Origin: an uncultured Spirochaetales bacterium
GTDB lineage: Bacteria > Spirochaetota > Spirochaetia > JAFGXN01
DNA: 64,000 nucleotides
Direction: 5' to 3'
NCBI GenBank assembly: GCA_949289575.1
Contig: CASEOG010000005.1
Span: 62,001 to 126,000 of the forward strand
Positions 1-8,800 of the stretch are shown piece by piece. Position 1 is the first letter of the stretch, and every line of letters starts with the position of its first letter. The position numbers and the translations under genes were made by a program. Below the pieces are notes generated by a model. That model did no database searches and was not told where the DNA came from. It saw only the letters and a program-made list of their open reading frames with translations.

Positions 1-240
1 GTTTTTATCTTTGTCGGAACCGTTCCCCATACGGAGCCGGTTCCCGGGCTTGAAAAGGATGAAGCGGGATACATTCTGACCGATTCCTCGATGCAAACGT
101 CCCTTCCCGGACTTTTCTGTGCGGGTGATGTCCGCTCGACACCGTTTCGACAGGTTGTTGTTGCCTGCGGCGAAGGAGCCGTTGCCGCTCATGCTGCGGA
201 AGAATATATCGGCAAACTGACAGGCAACGAATACCGGTAA
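1..240 (+). CDS. trxB: Thioredoxin reductase, C-terminal part (partial)
   Basis: The reading frame is open from the first base and ends in TAA at 238-240, giving the last 79 residues of a flavoprotein. The segment FCAGDVR followed by Q-V-V-V-A-C-G-E-G-A-V-A-A is the C-terminal FAD-binding signature of thioredoxin reductases. These enzymes pass electrons from NADPH through FAD to thioredoxin in the cytoplasm. The redox CxxC lies upstream of the window and cannot be checked, so a related pyridine nucleotide-disulfide oxidoreductase such as an AhpF-like protein is possible. The next gene starts two bases after the stop, suggesting one transcript. Confidence 0.8.
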   Translation, partial: VFIFVGTVPHTEPVPGLEKDEAGYILTDSSMQTSLPGLFCAGDVRSTPFRQVVVACGEGAVAAHAAEEYIGKLTGNEYR

Positions 241-241
241 A

Positions 242-1891
242 ATGAAAAAGATTGTCTGTCTGATCTCTTTTTTTCTGTCCGCTTTTTCCTCTTTCGGACT
301 TTCGTTCTTCCAGAAAAGTCTCGGCGATGCGGAATTGACGGAAGCAATCGCTTCGGAAATGACGGCGGAAGAAAAAATCGGGCAGCTGTTTATGCTCGGC
401 TATCTGGAGGCCGAACCCGATCCTTTTATTCTGAAAGAAATAGAGGCCGGACGGGTCGGAAATGTCAAAGTCTTCGGCTGGAACGCAACCGATACGGAAG
501 CGGTTGCCGAAGCGGTTGCACAAATGCAACGGGCCGCATCAAAAACCCGTTTTTCCGTACCGCTGATTGTCGCCACGGACCAGGAAGGAGGATGGGTCCG
601 TCACGTAAAAGGCAAAACTTCGGTGACACCCGGCAACAACGCCATCGGAGCAACGGGACAACTTTACGATGCTTATGAAAGCGGCCGCCTGATTGCCGCC
701 GAACTGCGGCTTCTGGGAATCAACATGAATTTTGCACCCGTTGTCGATCTTTTCGACGATCCGGAAGCCGATCTGATCGGACCGCGAACCTTTTCGAGTG
801 ATCCGAATATAACGGCCGCTTTGGCCATTGCCTTTTTTCACGGCCAGGAAGCCTCCCGGGTTCTCAGCACGGCAAAACATTTTCCGGGACACGGCCGAAC
901 GGGAATCGACTCGCATATATATATGCCCCGTATTAATTTAAGCGAGGCACAGCTGAAAAACAGAGAGCTGATTCCCTTTGCCGCTCTCGCAAAAGAAAAA
1001 ATTCCCGCTATCATGTCGGGACACCTTAATTTTCCCCAAATCACCGGAGAGGGAACCTCCGCATCGCTCTCTTCGCATGTGCTGAAAGACCTGTTACGCG
1101 GCGAAATGGAGTACGACGGCCTGATTATCACCGACGATTTACTGATGGGCGGTGCACGAAAACCGGGGATCGGGTATCCGCGTATTATAGCGGAATGTAT
1201 CCGGGCCGGAAATGATATTGTCCTGATTTCAAAAGATTACAAATACTACCGGGATGCTTTTGCCGATATGCTGAAACTGTATCATTCAGACAGCCGTTTT
1301 CGCGAAGATGTCGAAAGAGCAGTCAGACACGTTTTGAAAGCAAAAACAGAGTATTTAAGACAGGACGACAGAGTCCCCCTCTATCCGTCCGCGAGAGAGG
1401 CTTCCGGAATGCCGACGGAGGAATCAATGCGATACCAGCAGTCGCTTGCCCTGCGGGCAATTACGGTCACCGCTCCTTTGCGTGTTTTCGACAAGCCGAC
1501 CCCTCTTCTGCTGGCGGGAAGCTACGCAAACATGGGGAAAGCCGGAAAAACCGTTTTTAAAAACAGCACCTTTTTCTTTATTAAGGATTTCAGCCGCGGA
1601 ACAAACCAGTACGAAGTCGCCGACGCCATTACAGCCGCAGCCGAAAAAGAGAAACGAAAAATTATTTTGCTGATTTCCGACACGGAAACGGCTGCTGTCG
1701 GCCGGGTACTGAACGACAGAAATATCCCTTTTACCGTTTTTTCTTCTTTAAATCCCTACCTTGCTTCGGGAGTACTGCGTCCGGGCCAGCAGATCGTCTA
1801 CTTGTACGGAGTCGGTTACGAATCCTTTCGGGCGGCCTTCTCGGTGCTGGCCGGTGATTTTGCTCCCACAGGACATCTACCGATAAAATGA
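242..1891 (+). CDS. Glycoside hydrolase family 3 protein (beta-N-acetylhexosaminidase type)
   Basis: The 549-residue protein begins with a hydrophobic signal-like segment (about residues 3-21), so export is likely. It carries the GH3 N-terminal barrel signatures: MTAEEKIGQLFMLGY (40-54), TDQEGG (112-117), KHFPGHG (212-218), then D223-S-H225, which matches the Asp-His acid/base dyad of NagZ-type enzymes, and ITDDLLMGGA near 297 with a candidate nucleophile at D298. A C-terminal domain of about 170 residues follows. The family removes beta-linked N-acetylglucosamine, in bacteria often from peptidoglycan fragments or chitin oligomers; which substrate applies here is inference. It directly follows the thioredoxin reductase and its stop overlaps the next start (ATGA). 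Confidence 0.85.
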   Translation: MKKIVCLISFFLSAFSSFGLSFFQKSLGDAELTEAIASEMTAEEKIGQLFMLGYLEAEPDPFILKEIEAGRVGNVKVFGWNATDTEAVAEAVAQMQRAASKTRFSVPLIVATDQEGGWVRHVKGKTSVTPGNNAIGATGQLYDAYESGRLIAAELRLLGINMNFAPVVDLFDDPEADLIGPRTFSSDPNITAALAIAFFHGQEASRVLSTAKHFPGHGRTGIDSHIYMPRINLSEAQLKNRELIPFAALAKEKIPAIMSGHLNFPQITGEGTSASLSSHVLKDLLRGEMEYDGLIITDDLLMGGARKPGIGYPRIIAECIRAGNDIVLISKDYKYYRDAFADMLKLYHSDSRFREDVERAVRHVLKAKTEYLRQDDRVPLYPSAREASGMPTEESMRYQQSLALRAITVTAPLRVFDKPTPLLLAGSYANMGKAGKTVFKNSTFFFIKDFSRGTNQYEVADAITAAAEKEKRKIILLISDTETAAVGRVLNDRNIPFTVFSSLNPYLASGVLRPGQQIVYLYGVGYESFRAAFSVLAGDFAPTGHLPIK

Positions 1892-2751
1892 TACCTCTTC
1901 AATGGATTTCGGCAACAAATGAAAATTTTCCTCTTCTTTACCGTTTCTTAACCGAACAGGAGCCCCATACACTGAATATACTGGCCTCACTGCCCCTTCG
2001 CAACGGCAAACGCGTACTGCCGCCCCCCTTCGCTGTCAAGATGTTTCTTCTGCGTACAGGCAGCCGAATCGTCGGAGCCGCATCGCTGAGCGCCAACGGC
2101 ATCCTCTACTGCCACACTCTGCTGCCGCTGAAACGGGAAGACCTGACACCGTTGTGGAAGGCCTCTTCCGAGTGCCCGCGCGGCCTCTTCCAAATTGCCG
2201 CCTCCTACCCGGCATCGGAAATGTTCAAACAGACACTGCCGAAGCCGGCGTCCGTAACCGACTTTTACGTCATGCACCGCCCGCTGGTCTCCTATCCGTT
2301 TACGCAAATCGAACCGGGAATTTACCGTGCGGGCGAAGAAGATATCGGCCGGCTGCTGCCCGTTCATTACCGCTATTACGAAGAAGAAGTTTACCTTTAC
2401 AACAACACACCGCCGGCGAAGGTTATCGAAAACAATCTGAGACTGCTTATCCGTAATTACCGTGTCTATTTTCTGTCCGATGAAAAAGGAAAAATTCTTT
2501 CGAAACTGAACACGACACTGACGGGAGAACGGTATGTCCAGCTGGGAGGCGTTTACACCGAACGGGATGCCAGACGGAGAGGTTATGCCAAAAGAGTGCT
2601 CAACTGGTTTCTGATTAACGAACTTCCGAAAATCGGAAAATCGGTCTCCCTTTTTGTCAAAAAAGAGAACGAAAAAGCTCTGCAGCTTTACCGCAAATGC
2701 GGATTCGAGGAAATCGGAGAGAAAACACTGATTTATTTCGATCTCGATTAA
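1888..2751 (+). CDS. GNAT-family N-acetyltransferase
   Basis: The 287-residue product has a C-terminal GNAT fold: a beta strand ending in QLGGVYT, then the acetyl-CoA pyrophosphate loop R-R-R-G-Y-A, then a helix and a final segment N-E-K-A-L-Q-L-Y-R-K-C-G-F-E, which is the usual end of the domain. The N-terminal half is divergent, as in FR47-like two-domain acetyltransferases. The substrate cannot be told from sequence. Its ATG overlaps the stop of the hexosaminidase gene by four bases, so the two are probably translated together. Its 3' end overlaps the convergent synthetase-like gene by four bases. Confidence 0.75.
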   Translation: MIPLQWISATNENFPLLYRFLTEQEPHTLNILASLPLRNGKRVLPPPFAVKMFLLRTGSRIVGAASLSANGILYCHTLLPLKREDLTPLWKASSECPRGLFQIAASYPASEMFKQTLPKPASVTDFYVMHRPLVSYPFTQIEPGIYRAGEEDIGRLLPVHYRYYEEEVYLYNNTPPAKVIENNLRLLIRNYRVYFLSDEKGKILSKLNTTLTGERYVQLGGVYTERDARRRGYAKRVLNWFLINELPKIGKSVSLFVKKENEKALQLYRKCGFEEIGEKTLIYFDLD

Positions 2752-3980
2752 AAGAGATAAATCGGATGCGAGTCGGGATTCTTTCCGAAATAGGTCACAT
2801 CATCCACCACTTTCACGGCTTCTCCTTTCAGAACCGCGAACAGGAACCGTTCGATTCCCAGTCCGCCGCCGAAAGTTGCCGGAAAATAGCGCTCTCCCTC
2901 TTTCGACAGGGCGTGCGCCGCACACAAAAACGGCCCGTAACCCTCCAAATCCTCCGGATTGAGCAACTCACCCTCTTTGGAAAAATGGGGTCTCACCTTT
3001 AAAATTTTATTATCGATCAACCGCTCGACAATCGGTTCGTACAGCCACTCTCTTAAAGCACCGGAAAGAATCTCATACGGCTGCCCCCACACGCCGTCGG
3101 ATGAACAGGAACGGGCGCAAAGATCGTAGTTGTAAATCTGATCCGATCCGAACTCGGAAAGCGGAATTTTGGAACCGTCTTCGCTCAGATAGGGATAAAT
3201 CAGATCGTAATTCTCCCGCATCAGTCCGGTAATCCAGAAGAAGTGGGTATGAAAAATCTCTCCCAGAGGAGCCTCGAACGCTTTTGTTCCTGTCAGACGC
3301 ACCGCTTCGTCGCGTGTAATCCGCGGAAAAGGAATTTCGGGAACGGTCAGCGAAACCTTCAGAGCTTTCAGATCGTCCGCATTCCTGTCGACAATATCGG
3401 TAACGGCCGCCACAATCAGACGTTCGAAAAAGGAGAGTGCCGTTTCCATCTCCCCTTTTAAAATCGATTCGACCTTCTCCGTCCGGTAATAATATTCTTC
3501 CAACGTCGGACGATAGGAACGTCGCAGCTCGATATCCATCTGCGAAAAATCAATCAGATACTTTCCGCGCTGGATTCCGTTGGGATCTTCGATTTCGAGA
3601 CGGATATTGGGAGAATCAACGAAAATTCCCTTCACTTTCGGATTAAAACAGGCCAGAAATTTCGAATAAATCATCGAGTGGGTTGTTTTGTAAGCCTGTC
3701 CCTTATAACGGATGGTCGGCGAATGCTCGATATCGTGCGCCAGCGGGTCCGTTACCGGGCTCAGCGAGACATGCTCCAAATTCAGCAATCCCTCTTCCGT
3801 CAGAAACCGGATCATCGATGTGACAAAGGTGGTGCGAATCCGCATCACATGATAGAGCGTATCACCGTTCCATTTTGTCAGATAATTTTTCTCTATGAAT
3901 TCACTCAAACTGCTGCCGTTCTGATTCAGGGCATTGGCGAATCGGGCCAGCGCGCCGCCGATTGAAGAAGATGATTCCAT
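2748..3980 (-). CDS. Asparaginyl-tRNA-synthetase-like / AsnA-like class II enzyme
   Basis: The frame could start upstream, but the ATG at 3980 follows a good GGAG ribosome site and gives 410 residues beginning MESSSSIGGA. The protein has a class II aminoacyl-tRNA-synthetase core. A motif-2-like strand region contains DFSQMDIELRR, and motif 3 is GGGLGIERFLFAVLKG near the C terminus, the ATP-binding arginine motif. It lacks the N-terminal OB-fold anticodon-binding domain of true AsnRS or AspRS, so it resembles the archaeal asparagine-synthetase-related family. The likely reaction is ATP-dependent activation of aspartate or asparagine. Whether it makes free asparagine or charges a tRNA cannot be decided here. 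Confidence 0.65.
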   Translation of the reverse strand: MESSSSIGGALARFANALNQNGSSLSEFIEKNYLTKWNGDTLYHVMRIRTTFVTSMIRFLTEEGLLNLEHVSLSPVTDPLAHDIEHSPTIRYKGQAYKTTHSMIYSKFLACFNPKVKGIFVDSPNIRLEIEDPNGIQRGKYLIDFSQMDIELRRSYRPTLEEYYYRTEKVESILKGEMETALSFFERLIVAAVTDIVDRNADDLKALKVSLTVPEIPFPRITRDEAVRLTGTKAFEAPLGEIFHTHFFWITGLMRENYDLIYPYLSEDGSKIPLSEFGSDQIYNYDLCARSCSSDGVWGQPYEILSGALREWLYEPIVERLIDNKILKVRPHFSKEGELLNPEDLEGYGPFLCAAHALSKEGERYFPATFGGGLGIERFLFAVLKGEAVKVVDDVTYFGKNPDSHPIYLF

Positions 3981-4078
3981 AAGGTACTCCTGTCTTATAC
4001 TACACTGATTTGAGATTTTCTGCAATCGGATTTACGGAGGGAATCTTTTTTTCTGTTTTCTTTTCCGTCAAATTGTGA

Positions 4079-4084
4079 TAGAAT
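4079..4084 (+). promoter_or_regulatory. Predicted -10 box for the SET-domain gene
   Basis: TAGAAT sits five bases before the ATG at 4090, so transcription would start at or next to the start codon. No convincing -35 box is present 17 bp upstream. The surrounding GTGATAGAAT closely resembles GTGATAGACT before the lipoprotein gene at 41301. Confidence 0.4.
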
Positions 4085-4089
4085 ACGGT

Positions 4090-4695
4090 ATGCAATCGCC
4101 CTATCCCCCCGATTTTACCGTTCTGCCGCATAACCGCATTGTTCACAAACCGTTTTACAACGCTTCTTTCTATCACAAAAACAACCGGAGCGAGTTCGAT
4201 GCCCTGCTTAAAAAATACGGCAGGCGGATTGAAACAGGCGCAATCGGGCCGGTAGAGGTCCGCGCTTCTTCCGTGCACGGATACGGACTGTTCGCCGCCG
4301 CGGAACTGAAAGAAGGCGACTGGATCGGCGAATACACGGGGGAACAACGGTGGGCGATGCCGTTTTCCCGCAAAACCGACTACGCATGGGCAGTACCGGC
4401 GCCGACACTGCCGCGGCTTGAGATCGACGCCCGCCGTTGCGGCAACGCACTGCGGTTTGCCAACCACTCGTTCGACCCCAACGCCGTTGCCGACCATCTC
4501 CTTTACAAAGGAAACTGGATTATCGTTTTTTATGCGGCACGCCCCATCCGGACAAACGAAGAAATTTTCATCGATTACGGAGAAGCCTACTGGAGTACAC
4601 CGCAACGGGAACTGCATATCTCTCCCGAACTTTTCGATATACTGAAAAAAACACCGGCAGCACTGACACCGACGGAGGAATGTGAAAAATTATGA
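4090..4695 (+). CDS. SET-domain protein (putative lysine methyltransferase)
   Basis: A GTG at 4075 could also start this frame, but the predicted -10 box covers that region, so the ATG at 4090 is preferred (201 residues). The SET fold is seen as VHGYGLFAAAELKEGDWIGEYTGE in the middle (the R-G-x-G-L-F-A motif), RFANHSFDPNA (N-H-S, cofactor-binding), and NEEIFIDYGEAYW at the end. These are the pseudoknot motifs that bind S-adenosylmethionine and the target lysine. The family is mostly eukaryotic, and bacterial members are often thought to come from horizontal transfer. The substrate is unknown. The stop overlaps the xth start (ATGA). Confidence 0.8.
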   Translation: MQSPYPPDFTVLPHNRIVHKPFYNASFYHKNNRSEFDALLKKYGRRIETGAIGPVEVRASSVHGYGLFAAAELKEGDWIGEYTGEQRWAMPFSRKTDYAWAVPAPTLPRLEIDARRCGNALRFANHSFDPNAVADHLLYKGNWIIVFYAARPIRTNEEIFIDYGEAYWSTPQRELHISPELFDILKKTPAALTPTEECEKL

Positions 4696-5462
4696 AAATC
4701 GTTTCATGGAATGTCAACGGAATCCGATCCGCCGACGAAAAAGGTCTTTTTGAATTTATGGCATCAGCCGGCGCCGACTGCTACTGCCTTCAGGAAACCA
4801 AGGCACAGGAAAACTGTCTGAAAAAACATTTCAAAGAGTTCGAACCGTATCATGTCTGTTTTGCCGATGCCAAGCGCAAAGGCTACAGCGGGGTCGCTGT
4901 TTATACCAAACGAACGCCCGATCGTATCGAAACACTGGGAATCGAAGAGTTTGACGATGAAGGACGAACGCTCGTTCTCTACTTCGGGAAGCTGGTTTTA
5001 ATCAACGCCTACTTTCCGAACAGTCAGGAAGGGGGAAAACGCCTCGACTACAAACTGCGCTTTTGCGCCGCCATGCAGGAACGGCTCGACCGGCTGTCGG
5101 CCGAAGGTTACGAAACCGTTTTGTGCGGTGATTACAACATTGCCCCTTTTCCGATAGATTTAAAAAATCCGAAATCGAACGAAGCCAATCCCGGATATCT
5201 TCCGGAAGAACGGGAATGGATGAAACAGTTTCTGGAGTCGGGATACACCGACTGTTACCGGAAATTTTATCCGGATAGAGCCGATGCGTATACCTGGTGG
5301 AGTTACCGTTTTCAGGCCCGGGCACGCAATATCGGGTGGCGGATTGATTTTTTCTGCGTCAATCCGCCGCTGGCCGCAAAAGTCACTTCGTGCGACATCC
5401 TGTCCGCGGTAACGGGATCCGATCACTGCCCGATTCAGTTGGAACTGGGCGCGGATAACTGA
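4692..5462 (+). CDS. xth: Exodeoxyribonuclease III / AP endonuclease
   Basis: The 256-residue protein is a full-length member of the exonuclease III family of base-excision repair. Visible motifs are the N-terminal MKIVSWNVNGIRSADEKG with the metal-binding Asn, LQETKAQ with the metal-binding Glu, GDYNIAP in the middle, and the terminal SDHCPIQLEL containing the catalytic Asp-His pair. It cuts DNA at abasic sites and removes 3' blocking groups in the cytoplasm. Its ATG overlaps the SET gene stop by four bases, so the two are cotranscribed. The 3' end overlaps the convergent HIT gene by 28 bp. Confidence 0.93.
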   Translation: MKIVSWNVNGIRSADEKGLFEFMASAGADCYCLQETKAQENCLKKHFKEFEPYHVCFADAKRKGYSGVAVYTKRTPDRIETLGIEEFDDEGRTLVLYFGKLVLINAYFPNSQEGGKRLDYKLRFCAAMQERLDRLSAEGYETVLCGDYNIAPFPIDLKNPKSNEANPGYLPEEREWMKQFLESGYTDCYRKFYPDRADAYTWWSYRFQARARNIGWRIDFFCVNPPLAAKVTSCDILSAVTGSDHCPIQLELGADN

Positions 5463-5800
5463 TAAGGCGGCCATCCCATTTTGAGCCCGCCGAGCAGATG
5501 GAGATGAATATGTTCCACCTCCTGTCCGCCGTCGGCACCGTTATTAAACACAATCCGGTAACCGTTTGAGAGGCCCAGGAGATCGCCCACTTTCCGGGCC
5601 GCGACCATAAGATGCCCCATCACGTCGGCATCGGACGGCTCCAGATTCTCGATACGGGCAATATGCTTTTTGGGAATCAGCAGCACATGTACCGGGGCCT
5701 GCGGATTAATATCATAAAAGGCATAAACCGAATCATCCTCATAAACTTTCCGGGAAGGAATCTCCCCGGCGATAATCCGGCAAAACAGACAGGAATCCAT
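5435..5800 (-). CDS. HIT family protein (HinT-like nucleotide hydrolase)
   Basis: The 121-residue protein matches the usual HinT length. The histidine triad is H97-I-H99-L-H101-L-L, with C4 and C7 near the start in the typical D-x-C-x-F-C context. The family hydrolyses purine nucleoside phosphoramidates and related AMP derivatives in the cytoplasm. An AGGAG ribosome site precedes the ATG. It lies nine bases downstream of the large coiled-coil gene on the same strand, so it is probably cotranscribed, and its 3' end overlaps xth by 28 bp. Confidence 0.92.
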   Translation of the reverse strand: MDSCLFCRIIAGEIPSRKVYEDDSVYAFYDINPQAPVHVLLIPKKHIARIENLEPSDADVMGHLMVAARKVGDLLGLSNGYRIVFNNGADGGQEVEHIHLHLLGGLKMGWPPYQLSAPSSN

Positions 5801-5809
5801 TATTCTCTC

Positions 5810-8800
5810 CTATTTATTAAGATTCATTTCGATAATCAGCTGAACCTCGCCCACTCCGATATTCAGTTTCTTGGCAATGTCACCGGCACTCCACCCCTGC
5901 TGTGCCAGTTTCAAAACCAAATCTGTCTGATCGATTTTTCCTTTCCCGTCACCGGACGACAAATCGGTCAATTCTTTTAAAGTCGCCAGATTTTTTACGG
6001 CGGAATTATTCAGCTGGACCAGCCGCGACTCGATATCGGCCAGCCACTGACGGGCCTTGGCTGTCGACTCGATTTTCGCATCGATATCTCCCAGCATGGA
6101 ATCCAGATCCATCAGCTTATCGACGGCAAAATCTGCCCGTTCTTTGTTATTGCTCAGAACATCGATCCGCTTCGATGCGGAAGCCAGTTTTCCGAGAAAA
6201 TCGTTAAATGTCCCCTCAAAGTTTTTGATACGGGTTTCCAGCTCCTGCATTTCCTCGAAGTTTTTATCGATTCCGGTCGTTGCATGATTCAGAACATGTT
6301 CTTTCTTTTCCAATCGGGAGTACTGATCTTCGACCTGCTTTTCCAAATCATCAAGCTGACGCAGACGCGCCTGCATCTCCATCACCACATCGTTGGAAGA
6401 GGTGACCTTATCGATACGGGAATTGATTTCGGCGGAAGTATCACGCAACCGCTTGAAGTCTTTTTCCAAATCATCGACCGTCCGCTTATTGGCCTGCAGC
6501 TGACCCAATTTTCCGGTGATATCGGCCTCAATGGCCTTCACCTTCGCCAGAGTCATATCGATATCCTTAAACTCCTTCTTTTTAATAACCAGCTGATCGA
6601 TTTCGTTCCGGAGGGAAGCGATATCTTCCGTCAGCTTCTTCTTCATGATATCGGCACGCTCGAAAAGCTTTGTCTGCGCTTCGAAATCGCGAATCCGCTT
6701 GGTAATTTCATCCAGGCGAAAACTCAGATTCTTGCGGCCCTCTTCGACATCATTATGAAGCTTCTGCTGAACCGCTTCGATTTTCTCGCGGGTATCGGCA
6801 CTCGACTGCCGGAAATCGCGTGTTTTGTAATCCAGTTCATTCAGAAGCGTATCGGTTTTGTAATTAAATTCGGCATAAAACTCTTCGTATTTTTTGTTCA
6901 GCTCGACAAGAGCATTGTCCGATTTCTGACGCAAATCGGCAACCAGTTTTTCGATATCCTGACCGACAATCAGAACAGCCTTCGAAAGGTCGTCGATTTC
7001 CCGTTTCGACTTCTCGATAACCCCCTCTTTCTGAGCGGCAAAGGTATCTTTGATGATGTTGACATTTTCGGAAACGGAGGTTTTCAGGTCGGCATATTTT
7101 GCTTTCAGATCCGCCTCCGTATTCTTCATCTGTTGAATGACATTCGAATGCATCACCTTCAAATCGGAATGGGAGGTCTCGAAGCGCTTCATTAAATCGG
7201 AAATATTTTCTTCGAGCTTGTTTTTTGCTGTCTCGACCGTCTCCTCGAGGTTTTTCTGATGTTCTCCTAATTTGGCCGTTACCGACATATCGTATTTGGA
7301 AAACTCGACCTCAAAAGCGCTTTGAGCCTCGTTTTGGATGCCTTCGATATTTTTGCGAATCAGAATCTTGAAATCTTCAATCTCTTTCTCGTTGTGCAAG
7401 GCATCAAAAGAAATTTTTTCCTGAAGGGCCTGAATCCGGTTATTCAGATGAACAAATTCCTGATCGGTCTGCTCTTCGATTTTCTTCAAACCTTCGGCAA
7501 TCGATGCCCGCCGCTCCTGCTCTGCTTCGGCCTGATGCCGCCGCGAATCGGCCAGCATCTGTTCCATATCCTTTCCGGCCTGCTGCTGCCATTCGATTAC
7601 CTTCAAATTTAACGCATCCGTGCGTTCACGCAAATCGGCAAAGAACTGATCTTCGTATACCGACATCTGTTTCGAAGTGCTCTCGTACGCTGCCGTTTTG
7701 ACCGATTCGATTTCTTTTCCGATACTGTCGAGTGTCGCATGAATTTTGTTATACCCTTCTTCCGTTTTCAGCCATTCTTCGTTCCGGCGTTCCTCCGCCT
7801 CCGCCGCAAAACGGTCGATAACCTCATCCGTCCGCTGTTTCAGCTTCTCCATGGAAACAGCCGCCTCGGCCATATACCGGGCGATATCGGCTTCGACGGA
7901 ATCGATTTGGGAGACTTTATAGTCGAAATGTGTTTTGTGTTCTTCAAACAGACGGTTAAGTCCCTCGATTTTCGATTCGAGGTCTTCGGAAAGAGACGAC
8001 AGAGAGAGACGGAATTTCTGTTCGGCATCACCGATCATACGGGAACCGGAAGAGTCTATTTCGGCCGAAATACGGTCGAGTTTTTCCGTATTCTCAACCA
8101 GACGGGTTTCCGACCTGGTCAGTTCACCCGAAATCCGTTTTTCAAACGAATCCATATCCGAACTGACCTGAGCGATAAAATTATCGAGATCTTCTTTCAG
8201 GCGCTGGCGCGAACTTTCCGTTTCCGTCAGCATCTTGGTCAATTTTTCGCGGTTGGATGTATCGGCCTCATGCAATGCTCCCGAAATCGATAATTTCAGC
8301 TGTTCGAGTTCGCGCTTCGATTCTTCCTTCTTCAGCTCGACTTCACTGCGCATTTCGCCGAAATGACGCAGAATCTCGGAATTGGTTGCTTCGATTTTCC
8401 CGAAGAGAGAAGCAAGATAGGACGCCATTTCCTTTTCCGATTTTCCCGCCCGGCTTTCGATATCGCGACGCAGATTTTCGAAAATGTCATCTTCCAGCTT
8501 CAGTGAACGGTCGACGGCCATCTGTATATTGCGCTGATAACGGGTTTCGACATCCTCCGCCTGAACTTTAAATCTTTCGAGACGTTTATCGACAGACTGA
8601 CCCGCCGATTCCATTTGGGACAGGACCGCGGCCAGATCTCTCTTCTGTTTTTCCTGGAGAACGGACAAATCTTTCTCTATGCGGCTTTTGGCGTCGGACA
8701 CCTTGGCGTCGAAAATAGCGGTATAGGTATCCGTTTTTTCTTTGACCCCCGACAAAACGGAGGCAATTTCTTTTTTAATCTTCTCTTCCAGTTTTTCCCT

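Noticed and set aside
6284..7195. Long plus-strand open frames inside the giant coiled-coil gene
   Set aside because: They are antisense shadows caused by the biased codon use of the coiled coil; they have no ribosome sites and improbable composition.
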